From positions 2,458,501-2,522,500 of the forward strand of contig NZ_BQYI01000001.1 of assembly GCF_027923405.1 (NCBI RefSeq): a stretch of 64,000 bases of DNA, written 5' to 3'. The position numbers were made by a program, and so were the translations under genes. Below, in pieces: positions 29,473-37,839 of this stretch. Position 1 is the first letter of the stretch. Each line of letters begins with the position of its first letter. A model generated the notes under the pieces. The model saw nothing but the letters and a program-made list of their open reading frames with translations, ran no database searches and was not told the origin of the DNA. This stretch comes from Paenibacillus sp. YYML68 (GTDB lineage: Bacteria > Bacillota > Bacilli > Paenibacillales > NBRC-103111).

Positions 29473-30889
29473 TCTTGTCGTCATCGGGGGCGGCGCGGCT
29501 GGATTGACGGCTGCCGCAGGCGCGGCGAGCCTCGGTGCGAAGGTAGCGCTGGTGGAGAAGGAGCAGCAGCCCGGCGGAGATTGCCTCCACTACGGCTGTG
29601 TGCCGTCGAAGGCGCTCATAGCGGCAGCCAGACAGGTGCACGAGGCGCGCAAGGCCGCGGGCATGTATGGCCTGAGCCTGCAGGGGGAGCCTGACCTGCA
29701 GCAGGCGATGGAGCGCGTGCATGCTGCGATTGCGCACATTCAGAAGCACGATGCTGCGGACCGCTTCCGAGCGATGGGCGTCGATGTCTATCAGGGCTTC
29801 GGCACGTTCCGCAGCGCCCATGAGGTGGAGACCGAGCAGGGCGAGCGGCTGACAGGCAAGCGCCTCGTCATCGCGACAGGCTCGCGCCCGTTCGTCCCGC
29901 CGGTGGAGGGACTCGCGGCTTCGGATTATGCGACGAATGAAGCTGTTTTCTCGTGGAAGCAGCTTCCAGCTTCCTTGCTTGTGATCGGCGGTGGTGCGAT
30001 CGGTCTGGAGCTGGGGCAATCGTTCGCTCGGCTCGGCTCAGCGGTGACGATCGTTGATTCATCTCCTGTGCTATTGCCTCGCGAGGATGAGGAGGTCGCG
30101 GCCTATGTGCGAGCCGCACTGGACCAGGAGCTGCGTCTGCTGCTTCAAGCAAGCGTCATGAAGGTGGAGCGTCTCGAAGGCGGGAAGAAGCGAGTTACGG
30201 TCAAGCAGCATGCATCCGAGCACGTGCTGATCGTTGATCATATTCTCGTCGCGGCAGGCCGCAGGCCGAATACGGAGTGTCTAGGACTCGAGCGGGCCGG
30301 TGTCGAGACGACGAATGGTTATATTACGGTGAAGGATACGCTGCAGACGAGTGTGCCGCACATCTACGCGGCTGGGGACGTGCTGGATCGGTTTCCTTTT
30401 ACCCATGCGGCGGGAATGGAAGGGAAGGTCGTCGTCAGCAATGCCGTCTTCGGCCTGAGGCGGAAAGTAAGCTACGCGAATGTACCGTGGGTGACGTACA
30501 CCGACCCAGAGCTGTTCCATCTCGGACTGACCGAGCGGGAAGCGAGAGACGTCTACGGGGACCGGATTCGCGTGTATCGGGTGCCGCTTGCTGACGTGGA
30601 CCGGTTCGTCACTGACCGTGACACGGACGGTCTCGTTAAAGTGGTGACGACCGCTTCCGGTGACATAGTTGGCGCACATGCGGTCGGCAAGGGAGCGGGC
30701 GACTGGGCGCAGGAGCTCGTCTTCGCCAAGCAGCACAAGCATAAGATCGGTGACATCTCTCATGTCATTCATCCGTACCCGACGCATACGGCTTCTGTAC
30801 AGCGAGCGGCAGATCAATATTGGCGGGAGAAGCTGTTCGCAGGCAAGCTGCCTCAGCTGCTCAAGCTGTACTTGCGGTGGTTCCGATGA
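29453..30889 (+). CDS. FAD-dependent pyridine nucleotide-disulfide oxidoreductase, MerA-like
   Basis: 478 residues from ATG 29453. FAD site GGGAAGLTAA, redox pair GGDCLHYGCVPSK (Cys44, Cys49), NAD(P) site GGGAIGLELGQ and second FAD motif HIYAAGDVLD are intact. At the C-terminus the HPT...E dyad of lipoamide dehydrogenase reads YPTHTA (His to Tyr, Glu to Ala), so it is not a classical dihydrolipoamide enzyme. MerA-like proteins are often fused to or adjacent to TVP38 proteins, as here. Electron acceptor unknown. Ends in ATGA overlap with the next gene. Confidence 0.87.
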   Translation: MNLNRYDLVVIGGGAAGLTAAAGAASLGAKVALVEKEQQPGGDCLHYGCVPSKALIAAARQVHEARKAAGMYGLSLQGEPDLQQAMERVHAAIAHIQKHDAADRFRAMGVDVYQGFGTFRSAHEVETEQGERLTGKRLVIATGSRPFVPPVEGLAASDYATNEAVFSWKQLPASLLVIGGGAIGLELGQSFARLGSAVTIVDSSPVLLPREDEEVAAYVRAALDQELRLLLQASVMKVERLEGGKKRVTVKQHASEHVLIVDHILVAAGRRPNTECLGLERAGVETTNGYITVKDTLQTSVPHIYAAGDVLDRFPFTHAAGMEGKVVVSNAVFGLRRKVSYANVPWVTYTDPELFHLGLTEREARDVYGDRIRVYRVPLADVDRFVTDRDTDGLVKVVTTASGDIVGAHAVGKGAGDWAQELVFAKQHKHKIGDISHVIHPYPTHTASVQRAADQYWREKLFAGKLPQLLKLYLRWFR

Positions 30890-32142
30890 AGTCATGGACA
30901 TTCCGTCCAAGAGACAGCTCGAAGGCAGGAGAGCCTCCTATACAGCTTGTGCTGCTCGGAGGTGGCCATGCACATGTCCATGTGCTGAAGCAATTGAATC
31001 AGTTGAAGCAGTTGAATCAGTTGAAGCATGAGAGTCAGTTAAAGCCATTGAAGCGGCAGGGGCTGCCCAAGCGCGCGGACCGGGGTAACAGCAAGCTGCT
31101 GCCAGCGATGGAAGTGACACTCCTCACACCTGATCGTTATCAATACTATTCGGGTATGTTCTCGGGCTACCTCGAAGGGAACTATGAGCTTGAGGACATC
31201 CGCATCGATCTTGAGCGCATGTGCCAGAAGGCTGGTGTTCGGCTCATCCTCGCTGCTGCAGGTCGAATCGATCCGGAGGGGCAGACGGTGATGACCGACA
31301 GCGGGCAGTGCATCCCGTATGATGTGCTATCGCTCAATATCGGCTCTGTGGTCGCCAAGAGGGTGGGTGGCAGTGATCGAACGTCTGACCGTCTGCCACA
31401 GCTTAAGCCGAATTATTATGTCGCGACGCTGAAGCAGCTGCTGCAATCGAAGGAGCGGATCGTGGTTGTCGGGGGAGGCGCGTCGGGGATGGAGCTAGCC
31501 ATGAGCGTGCAAGCCGGACGCCGATGTGCAAGCTCGAATGATTCCAAGGATGGTTCATTACATGACGTGACGGTGATATATACAGGATCGCCACTAGCGG
31601 CGTACGGCGAACACGCGTCAAGGCGAATGGAGGAGCTCGCACGACGTCGAGGGCTGCACCTGATCGGCAACGATCGTGCTGTGTTGATCGACGATGGCGA
31701 GCTGGTGCTGCAGTCGGGCAAGCGGCTGCCTTATGACAGCCTGCTGCAGCTGACTGGCTCTGCCCCGCTGCCGCTCCTTCAGGCGAGTGGACTCGAGACC
31801 GATGCGAGCGGCTACATATTGGTGAACGAGCAGCTCCAATCGGTGAGTGCGCCGAACATATTCGGAGCGGGAGACTGCATTGCGTTGCAATCGCACCCTG
31901 AGCTGCCTAAGGCGGGCGTCTACGCGGTCCGTCAGGCGCCTGTGCTATGGCGCAACCTATGTGGGTACATGCTGGGCGATCCGCTCGTACGATATCGTCC
32001 ACAGCGTACCTACTTGTCGATTATATCGACAGGTCATCAGGAGGCGCTGCTCCAATATGGATGGCTTACGGCTCATGGCCATTGGTGCTGGCGGCTGAAG
32101 CAGGCGATCGATCGGGCTTTTATACGTAAATATAACGAATAA
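30886..32142 (+). CDS. FAD/NAD(P)-binding oxidoreductase of the SelD-N-terminal type (TIGR03169-like)
   Basis: 418 residues from ATG 30886 (4-nt overlap with the previous stop). The N-terminal LLGGGHAHVHVLK and YYSGMFSGYLEGNY match the flavoprotein domain that in other bacteria is fused to selenophosphate synthetase SelD; VVVGGGASGMELA and NIFGAGDCIAL are the NAD(P) and second FAD sites. It resembles type II NADH dehydrogenase. No selD is visible here. Just after the first Rossmann motif, residues ~34-57 are hexapeptide repeats (LKQLNQ twice, then divergent), encoded by an 18-bp tandem repeat. Confidence 0.82.
   Translation: MKSWTFRPRDSSKAGEPPIQLVLLGGGHAHVHVLKQLNQLKQLNQLKHESQLKPLKRQGLPKRADRGNSKLLPAMEVTLLTPDRYQYYSGMFSGYLEGNYELEDIRIDLERMCQKAGVRLILAAAGRIDPEGQTVMTDSGQCIPYDVLSLNIGSVVAKRVGGSDRTSDRLPQLKPNYYVATLKQLLQSKERIVVVGGGASGMELAMSVQAGRRCASSNDSKDGSLHDVTVIYTGSPLAAYGEHASRRMEELARRRGLHLIGNDRAVLIDDGELVLQSGKRLPYDSLLQLTGSAPLPLLQASGLETDASGYILVNEQLQSVSAPNIFGAGDCIALQSHPELPKAGVYAVRQAPVLWRNLCGYMLGDPLVRYRPQRTYLSIISTGHQEALLQYGWLTAHGHWCWRLKQAIDRAFIRKYNE
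30985..31056 (+). repeat. 18-bp tandem repeat inside the SelD-like flavoprotein gene
   Basis: Four units (30985-31002, 31003-31020, 31021-31038, 31039-31056), the first two 16/18 identical, the others diverging. In frame they encode LKQLNQ, LKQLNQ, LKHESQ and LKPLKR, lengthening the first Rossmann helix. Length variation between strains is likely. Confidence 0.85.
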
Positions 32143-32172
32143 CAGCAGGGCATGACGAGAGGGGACGATGGA

Positions 32173-33444
32173 ATGAAACGAGCCTACAGCTTGACGATGA
32201 TGACCGTGACAGCAGTGAGTCTGCTCCTGTCCGGCTGCGTCGGAACGAGCGGTACGGAGACGAGTGGGAGCAGCAACGGCCAAGCTGCACCGCGAACGCT
32301 GCTGCAAGCGAACTGGAAGGAGATCGCCGCACAGGCGAAGGGGCAGACGGTTCAGCTGTACATGTGGGGCGGCAGCGATTCGATTAATACATATATCGAC
32401 GAATGGGTCGCTCCGCGGCTGAAGCAGGAGGCGGATGTGACGCTCAGACGAGTGCCGATGAATGACACGAAGGATATTGTGAATAAGCTCCTAACGGAGA
32501 AGCAGGCAGGTAAGGCTGAGGGAACGATCGACATCATGTGGATGAACGGGGAAAATTTCAAGACGGCCAAGGAGAACGGCCTTCTCTTCGGTTCATTCGC
32601 CTCGAAGCTGCCGAACGCTGTGACGTACACCGATCTGAATGCGCCTGATATTGCCAATGACTTCGGCTTACCGACCGAAGGGATGGAAGCGCCTTGGGGC
32701 AAGGCGCAGTTCGTGTTCATCTACGATTCAGCTAAGCTTAGCGAGCCTCCACGGTCGATGGACGCGCTTCTCGGCTGGGCGAAGAGCAACCCAGGGAAGT
32801 TCGCGTACCCGGCCCCTCCTGACTTTACAGGCAGCGCCTTCATACGGCATGCGCTCTACGAGACGACAGGCGGCCATCAGCCTTATATGGGCAAGCTGGA
32901 GCGGTCAGAGCTGGAGGCAAGACTTGGGCCGCTGTGGACGTATCTGAACGAGCTGGAGCCGCTCTTGTGGCGCGAAGGGAAGACGTATCCGGAAAATCTC
33001 GCCAAGCTCGATCAGCTGTTCACGAGCGGCGAGGTATGGATGAGCATGAGCTATGATCCTTCGCGGGCATCGAACCTGATTGAGAAGGGAGCATTCCCTT
33101 CCTCGACCCGCACGTTCATGCTGGATGGAGGGACGCTGTCGAACACCCATTACTTGGCGATCCCATATAACGCCCCTAGCGCTGCCGGGGCGATGGCCGC
33201 TATTAACTACATGCTGTCCCCTGAGGCGCAGCTGGCGAAGTACGATCCGAAGCATTGGGGCGAGGATATGGCGCTCGATCCAGCGAAGCTGCCGCCCGAG
33301 GATCAGCGCAAGCTGTCTGCGATCGACCGGGGTCCGGCAACGCTGCCGGCCGCTGAGCTTGCAAGCCGCCGACTGCCGGAGCTGCCTTCGGATTATGTAG
33401 AGCTCATTGAGAAGGGCTGGACGGAGCATGTGGCGAAGAAGTAA
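32173..33444 (+). CDS. YnjB-like ABC transporter substrate-binding lipoprotein
   Basis: 423 residues from ATG 32173 (GAGGGGA ~8 nt upstream). A lipobox LLSGC places the acylated Cys at 22. The mature protein is a periplasmic-binding-type fold with YMWGGSDSINTYIDEWVAP, DIMWMNGENF, and GEVWMSMSYDPSRA, close to E. coli YnjB. YnjB homologues are annotated as thiamine-like or iron/spermidine-type binders, but the substrate is unproven. Its last codons overlap the permease gene. Confidence 0.85.
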   Translation: MKRAYSLTMMTVTAVSLLLSGCVGTSGTETSGSSNGQAAPRTLLQANWKEIAAQAKGQTVQLYMWGGSDSINTYIDEWVAPRLKQEADVTLRRVPMNDTKDIVNKLLTEKQAGKAEGTIDIMWMNGENFKTAKENGLLFGSFASKLPNAVTYTDLNAPDIANDFGLPTEGMEAPWGKAQFVFIYDSAKLSEPPRSMDALLGWAKSNPGKFAYPAPPDFTGSAFIRHALYETTGGHQPYMGKLERSELEARLGPLWTYLNELEPLLWREGKTYPENLAKLDQLFTSGEVWMSMSYDPSRASNLIEKGAFPSSTRTFMLDGGTLSNTHYLAIPYNAPSAAGAMAAINYMLSPEAQLAKYDPKHWGEDMALDPAKLPPEDQRKLSAIDRGPATLPAAELASRRLPELPSDYVELIEKGWTEHVAKK

Positions 33445-34315
33445 GCCTTACGTGATGCTGCTTCCAGCGGTAGCCGTCATCACGGCGCTCTTCTTCGGAG
33501 GCGTGAATGAAGGTTTGCTGCAGAGCCTGGGGTGGCTGCCAGGTGCAGGACGGCCGCAGCTATCTGTGGAGGCGTACCGATCGATCTTCAGCTCCGAGGC
33601 GTTCTGGCACTCGTTGCTCGTCACGCTTCGCGTCGCGCTGCTGTCCACTGTGCTCTCAGCCGTGCTTGGCAGCGCCATGGCGCTAGGCTTGTTGTTGCTG
33701 CTGCTTAAGGCTCCATCCCGCCGCGTAGCGATATGGCGAAGCGTGCTGCAGCTCCCGCTGACGGTTCCTCATCTGGCAGGAGCCTATATGATCTACGTGC
33801 TGCTCTCGCAGAGCGGAACATTATCCAGGGTGAGCTATATGCTCGGTCTGACGACCGAGCTGTCGCAGTTCCCGATCCTCGTGCACGATCCGCATGGCAT
33901 CGGCATTATTGCAGCGTATACGTGGAAGGAGGCGCCGTTCATCATGCTCGTTCTGATCCCCGTACTGCTCCGCATTCGCGACTCGTGGTATCACGAAGCC
34001 CGGATGCTGGGCGCAGGCTCCGCTGCATTTATTAAGGAGATCGTGTGGCCCTTGATAACTCCAGCACTGGGTATGGCTTCGTTCATCGTATTCGCCTTCA
34101 CGTTCTCGGCCTTCGAGGTTCCTTACGTACTCGGCGTGACTTATCCGAAGCTGCTGGCGGTACTTGCGTATGAACGATACAACGGAGCGTTCTTAGACCG
34201 GCCGGAGGCGATGGCGATTGGCCTTGTGCTCGTTCTCGTTCCAGCTCTGCTAGGCGTCCTTGGGTATGGGCTGCTGGTTCGGCGTCGGTCGGACGCACGC
34301 AAGAGGTGGGTATGA
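33428..34315 (+). CDS. ABC transporter permease, first half of YnjC-like pair
   Basis: 295 residues from ATG 33428 (a TTG at 33407 is also possible), overlapping the binding-protein stop by 17 nt. About six hydrophobic segments and the EAA loop EARMLGAGSAAFIKEIVWPL, where the ATPase docks. It corresponds to the N-terminal half of the fused E. coli YnjC. It overlaps the next permease as ATGA. Confidence 0.85.
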   Translation: MWRRSKPYVMLLPAVAVITALFFGGVNEGLLQSLGWLPGAGRPQLSVEAYRSIFSSEAFWHSLLVTLRVALLSTVLSAVLGSAMALGLLLLLLKAPSRRVAIWRSVLQLPLTVPHLAGAYMIYVLLSQSGTLSRVSYMLGLTTELSQFPILVHDPHGIGIIAAYTWKEAPFIMLVLIPVLLRIRDSWYHEARMLGAGSAAFIKEIVWPLITPALGMASFIVFAFTFSAFEVPYVLGVTYPKLLAVLAYERYNGAFLDRPEAMAIGLVLVLVPALLGVLGYGLLVRRRSDARKRWV

Positions 34316-35115
34316 TAAGAAGATCGCTTCTGCGCAGCTTGCTCCTTACATTGGGGCTCTTGCTGGTGGCGGTTATGATGGCGATGCCATTCGTAACACT
34401 GCTGCCCTCCTCGCTATATGCCGTCCTGCCGTGGCCTCAGCTTATACCGGAGCACGTGTCGGCTCGTGCATGGCGCTACCTGTTAGCTCCGGCCTCCAAT
34501 ACCGGTGAAGCGGTACTGACGAGCATCATCATTGCTGTGTGCGTGACCGCGATTAACCTCGTGCTTGCGATTCCTGCAGCTGATGCATTAGCTCGACATA
34601 CGCTCCGTGGTAAAAGGGCGATCGAGGCGCTCCTGTATGCACCCATCGTGCTGCCTGCGTTCGTCTCTGTGATGGGCGCGCATCTGACATTCATCCGATT
34701 CGGCTTGACGGAGTCGATCATCGGTGTCATTCTCGCTCATCTGTCTCCGTCCCTTCCCTATATGATCCGAGCGCTTACGATCAGCTTCAGCACGCTCAGC
34801 TTCGCGTGGGAGGAGCAAGCGGCCATGCTAGGCGCGGGACCGCTCGCAAGGCTCCGCTACGTCGTCTGGCCGCATATTCGGCAAGGGGTGGCGGCGGGCG
34901 CAGCGCTCAGCATGCTCGTGTCGCTTAGTCAATATCTCATCACCTTCCTCGTCGGGGGCGGCCAAGTGATGACGCTGCCGATCCTGCTGCTGCCGTTCGC
35001 CAGTGGAGGTGACTCGAGCATAGCTGCTGCATATACGATCGTCTTCGCTGTGCTCGCCGCGGCGACGCTTGGCTTGATGAATGTATGGCTGAGAAGATAT
35101 GATAAGCTGCAATGA
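34312..35115 (+). CDS. ABC transporter permease, second half of YnjC-like pair
   Basis: 267 residues from ATG 34312 (ATGA overlap; a GTG two codons earlier lacks spacing). Six hydrophobic segments and an EAA loop QAAMLGAGPLARLRYVVWPHI. With the preceding gene it replaces the single fused permease of E. coli YnjC. It is 51 nt from the ATPase gene. Confidence 0.85.
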   Translation: MIRRSLLRSLLLTLGLLLVAVMMAMPFVTLLPSSLYAVLPWPQLIPEHVSARAWRYLLAPASNTGEAVLTSIIIAVCVTAINLVLAIPAADALARHTLRGKRAIEALLYAPIVLPAFVSVMGAHLTFIRFGLTESIIGVILAHLSPSLPYMIRALTISFSTLSFAWEEQAAMLGAGPLARLRYVVWPHIRQGVAAGAALSMLVSLSQYLITFLVGGGQVMTLPILLLPFASGGDSSIAAAYTIVFAVLAAATLGLMNVWLRRYDKLQ

Positions 35116-35166
35116 GCCCGCGCATAGCTGCACGAATCGAATAGAGCTGAAGGGAGACTCGCTCTA

Positions 35167-36264
35167 ATGGAGGATTTATACATCGAACGATTAACGAAAG
35201 CCTACACGAGCGGCTCGAGTGGCAAGTCTGAGGCTTCAACCTTCGCCCTGCAGTCGGTGACGCTGCATATCCCCAAGGGGGAACGATTCACGATCGTCGG
35301 ACCTTCCGGCTGTGGCAAGACGACGCTGCTCAAGTGTATCGCCGGACTCATAGCGCCAGATGAAGGAGCAATCATATACGGTAGTCGTCCCCTGCATCAT
35401 GTCCCTGCGGAAAAGCGGGGCTTCGGCATGATTTTTCAGCAGCCGATGCTGTTCCCGCATATGACCGTCCTCGATAACGTCGCCTTCGGATTGAAGCTGA
35501 AGGGCTGGAGTAAGCAGGCACGCTACGCTGCTGCTCGCGAGCTGCTTGCAGCAGTCGCGCTTACAGGCTTCGAGGCGAGGTATCCAGCCGAGCTGAGCGG
35601 CGGGCAGCAGCAGCGGGTCGCGTTCGCCCGTGCGATCGTGAACGAGCCGACCGTGCTACTGCTCGATGAGCCGTTCAGCGCGCTCGACCCCGGCATTCGC
35701 AGCGAGCTGCGTCAGCTGCTGAACGAGCTGCAGCAGCGGTATCGCTTCACGATGGTGCTCGTCACGCATGATCGTGACGAAGCCTTCGAGCTGTCCGATC
35801 GGATCGCGCTTATGAATGAGGGGACGGTGCTGCAGATCGGACACCCAATGGAGCTATACGCACAGCCTGTGAATCGAGTAGCGGCGCGACTGGTCGGCGC
35901 AGGCACCTTGATCGAAGGAGTGCTCGAGGATGCACGCTTTCGCAGCAGCCGCAATGCGGACTTCAGCGTTACGCTGTCTTGCAACGATGTAGCTCAGCCT
36001 GCTTCGGCCGCAAGAGGCTGGCTGGTCCTGCCTCCGGAGCGTGTGCGCAGAGCTGTCGACGCGGAACTGGAAGCTCTGCGTGCAACGGTGCTGCGTGTAC
36101 ACTGGAGACAGGGCATGTACGAGCTGCAACTGGACGTACAGGGCGAGATCATCAGAATGAACGAGCTGTCTTATGGCCAGGAGCCGCCTCTTGTCGGCAG
36201 CGTCATGCTGGTGTGCATCACCTCCGGTCCGCTGCATGTGATCCCGATGGAGCATGCGCAATAA
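35167..36264 (+). CDS. YnjD-like ABC transporter ATP-binding protein
   Basis: 365 residues. Walker A GPSGCGKTT, Q-loop GMIFQQPMLFPHMTV, signature LSGGQQQRVAFARA, Walker B VLLLDEPFSALD, and the switch VTHDRDEAFELSDR. A C-terminal ~110-residue TOBE-like regulatory domain is present, unlike the short E. coli YnjD. It energises the permease pair upstream. ATG has GAAGGGAGA upstream. The run of importer genes then continues with the lipid enzyme. Confidence 0.92.
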   Translation: MEDLYIERLTKAYTSGSSGKSEASTFALQSVTLHIPKGERFTIVGPSGCGKTTLLKCIAGLIAPDEGAIIYGSRPLHHVPAEKRGFGMIFQQPMLFPHMTVLDNVAFGLKLKGWSKQARYAAARELLAAVALTGFEARYPAELSGGQQQRVAFARAIVNEPTVLLLDEPFSALDPGIRSELRQLLNELQQRYRFTMVLVTHDRDEAFELSDRIALMNEGTVLQIGHPMELYAQPVNRVAARLVGAGTLIEGVLEDARFRSSRNADFSVTLSCNDVAQPASAARGWLVLPPERVRRAVDAELEALRATVLRVHWRQGMYELQLDVQGEIIRMNELSYGQEPPLVGSVMLVCITSGPLHVIPMEHAQ

Positions 36265-36317
36265 GCGATATCGCTTGGCGGCAGACCGTAAGCATCAGAG
36301 GGGAGAGAGGGAGCAAC

Positions 36318-36905
36318 GTGCTCGATACACATGGAAGAAAGTATGTACAGCCGATCATCGGCCACACCGCTAAGCGGATGATTCAGCTCGGTTTGACCCC
36401 GAATCAAGTGACGTGGGCAGCGTTCATCATCGGTGTAACGACAGGCGGCTTCATATACTTCGATATGCCAATGATCGCAGTGCTCGTCTTATGGCTGTCA
36501 GGCTATCTGGATGCAGTGGATGGATCGATGGCCCGTATGAAGCAGCAGTCGAGTGCGTGGGGCACGCTGCTTGATATTACGTTCGACCGTATTGTCGAGC
36601 TGTCCGTTATCGTAGGCCTCGCCATGCGCTTCCCGCAGGCGGCTTTCTTGCTGCTGCTGCTGACGTCATCGATTGTGTTCTCGATGACGGTGTTCTTGAC
36701 TGTAGGCGCACTGTCGGAGAAGAAGGGGATGAAGTCGTTCTATTACCAGGCAGGGCTTGCGGAGCGCACGGAAGGCTTTATTTTATTTACCATTATGATA
36801 ATGGTTCCGAATTGGCTGCTATGGACGACGGGCTTGTTCCTCTTGGTCGAAATATTTACAGCGATGCAGCGGATGCTTGAGGCAAGGCGTTTGCTTAAGG
36901 AGTAA
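36318..36905 (+). CDS. CDP-alcohol phosphatidyltransferase (YnjF-like)
   Basis: 195 residues from GTG 36318 with GAGAGGGAG upstream; the much longer open frame upstream is the shadow of the ATPase gene. About five to six transmembrane helices and the family signature DAVDGSMAR-x8-G-x3-D-x3-D (WGTLLDITFDR) with the catalytic Asp residues. Members transfer a phosphatidyl group from CDP-diacylglycerol to an alcohol acceptor. E. coli ynjF, of the same family, also follows ynjBCD. The alcohol acceptor is not predictable. Confidence 0.85.
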   Translation: MLDTHGRKYVQPIIGHTAKRMIQLGLTPNQVTWAAFIIGVTTGGFIYFDMPMIAVLVLWLSGYLDAVDGSMARMKQQSSAWGTLLDITFDRIVELSVIVGLAMRFPQAAFLLLLLTSSIVFSMTVFLTVGALSEKKGMKSFYYQAGLAERTEGFILFTIMIMVPNWLLWTTGLFLLVEIFTAMQRMLEARRLLKE

Positions 36906-36959
36906 ACCTGATGTACATTGAAGAGAGGAGCTGTTAAGGATGAAGTAGGTGCTGTAGTT

Positions 36960-37655
36960 ATGATGGATAAGCTGTGGTATTTATCGAAGATCAGTCTATT
37001 CGAGACACTACCGGAAGAAGATTTGCAGGAGATCGATCGAATGGCGCCCATGACGCACTTTAATAAACTGCCGAAGGGGACGATGGTGCAGACGCCGGAA
37101 CGAACGAGAGAAGGGTTGTTTTTCCTCAAAGAAGGGAAGCTGAGGCTGTATAAGCTGAACGCCGAGGGGAAGCAGTTCACTGCGGCGATTCTTGGACCTG
37201 GCAACATGTTCGGCGAGATGGATTCGTTCTCCTTCGGCACAGGCGGACTGTATATCGAGACGCTGGAGGAGACGCTGATCTGCTCGGTGCTGAAGGAGCA
37301 CTTCGAGCAGTTCTTGAGCAAGCGTCCGCAGCTGGCGATGAAGCTGCTTAAGGAGCTCAGCTCTCTGTTGAAGGAGCGGGACGAGCTGCTGCTGAAGCTG
37401 GCGCTCGGAACGATCCGTGAACGGGTGCTGCATCTGCTGCTGAAGCTGTCCGATCAGTTCGGCATTGAAGAGGAGGAGATGCTTCGGATCGATATTGCAC
37501 TTACTCATCTGGAGATCGCGAATATGATTGGTGCAACACGCGAATCAGTAACTTTAGCCTTGAAGGAGCTGGCTAGAGAGAATGTGGTCCGCACGAGTCG
37601 TCAATCTGTGAAGGTGCACGTGCAGCGGGCGGCCAAGCTTCTCGGTCTCGGCTAG
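36960..37655 (+). CDS. Crp/Fnr family transcriptional regulator
   Basis: 231 residues if ATG 36960 is used; a TTG at 36918 would add 14 unusual residues. N-terminal cyclic-nucleotide-binding-like barrel (about 15-125: EGLFFLKEGKLRLYKL, GPGNMFGEMDSFSFG) and C-terminal winged helix (LTHLEIANMIGATRESVTLALKELARENVV). No N-terminal Cys cluster, so it is not an Fnr-type Fe-S sensor. It closes the redox/transport run and could control it; no matching palindromic site was established. Confidence 0.85.
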   Translation: MMDKLWYLSKISLFETLPEEDLQEIDRMAPMTHFNKLPKGTMVQTPERTREGLFFLKEGKLRLYKLNAEGKQFTAAILGPGNMFGEMDSFSFGTGGLYIETLEETLICSVLKEHFEQFLSKRPQLAMKLLKELSSLLKERDELLLKLALGTIRERVLHLLLKLSDQFGIEEEEMLRIDIALTHLEIANMIGATRESVTLALKELARENVVRTSRQSVKVHVQRAAKLLGLG

Positions 37656-37671
37656 AGATGAGATGTCACTG

Positions 37672-37700
37672 TTGCTTGTATGCTCCAATTGTGGTATAGT
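37672..37700 (+). promoter_or_regulatory. Extended -10 promoter for the YdjO-type gene
   Basis: TTGCTT (37672-37677), 17 nt, TATAGT (37695-37700) with TG at 37692-37693. Transcription would start near 37707, upstream of the hairpin at 37732, which is therefore in the 5' leader. Confidence 0.6.
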
Positions 37701-37731
37701 TATCTTAATGATTCATGTTTGAGAAATATTC

Positions 37732-37795
37732 AAATTCACACATAAAAAAGGTTTTCGCAATTCCCTTGAAGCCTTTTTCAATGTGTGAATTTTTT
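37732..37795 (+). terminator. Long hairpin with U tract in the ydjO leader (terminator or attenuator)
   Basis: AAATTCACACAT pairs perfectly with ATGTGTGAATTT (12 bp), then a small bulge, then AAAAAGG with CCTTTTT (7 bp), and a 20-nt loop; the 3' arm ends in TTTTTT. It ends the redox/transport operon but also lies downstream of a promoter and 45 nt upstream of the ydjO-like start, so readthrough would control that gene. Confidence 0.82.
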
Positions 37796-37839
37796 CATTT
37801 GATGAATAGCACCAAAGAAGCTATTTAGGGAGGGTCTAT

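Noticed and set aside
30820-30885. Upstream start of the SelD-like flavoprotein gene
   Set aside because: The extra 22 codons lie inside the preceding gene; ATG 30886 in the ATGA overlap is the natural coupled start.
35979-36317. N-terminal extension of the CDP-alcohol phosphatidyltransferase
   Set aside because: This stretch is an alternate frame of the YnjD-like ATPase gene and gives a Cys/Arg-rich non-protein-like sequence; GTG 36318 with a ribosome site is the better start.
37732-37795. Riboswitch upstream of the YdjO-type gene
   Set aside because: No conserved aptamer motif is recognisable; the element is better described as a terminator or attenuator hairpin.
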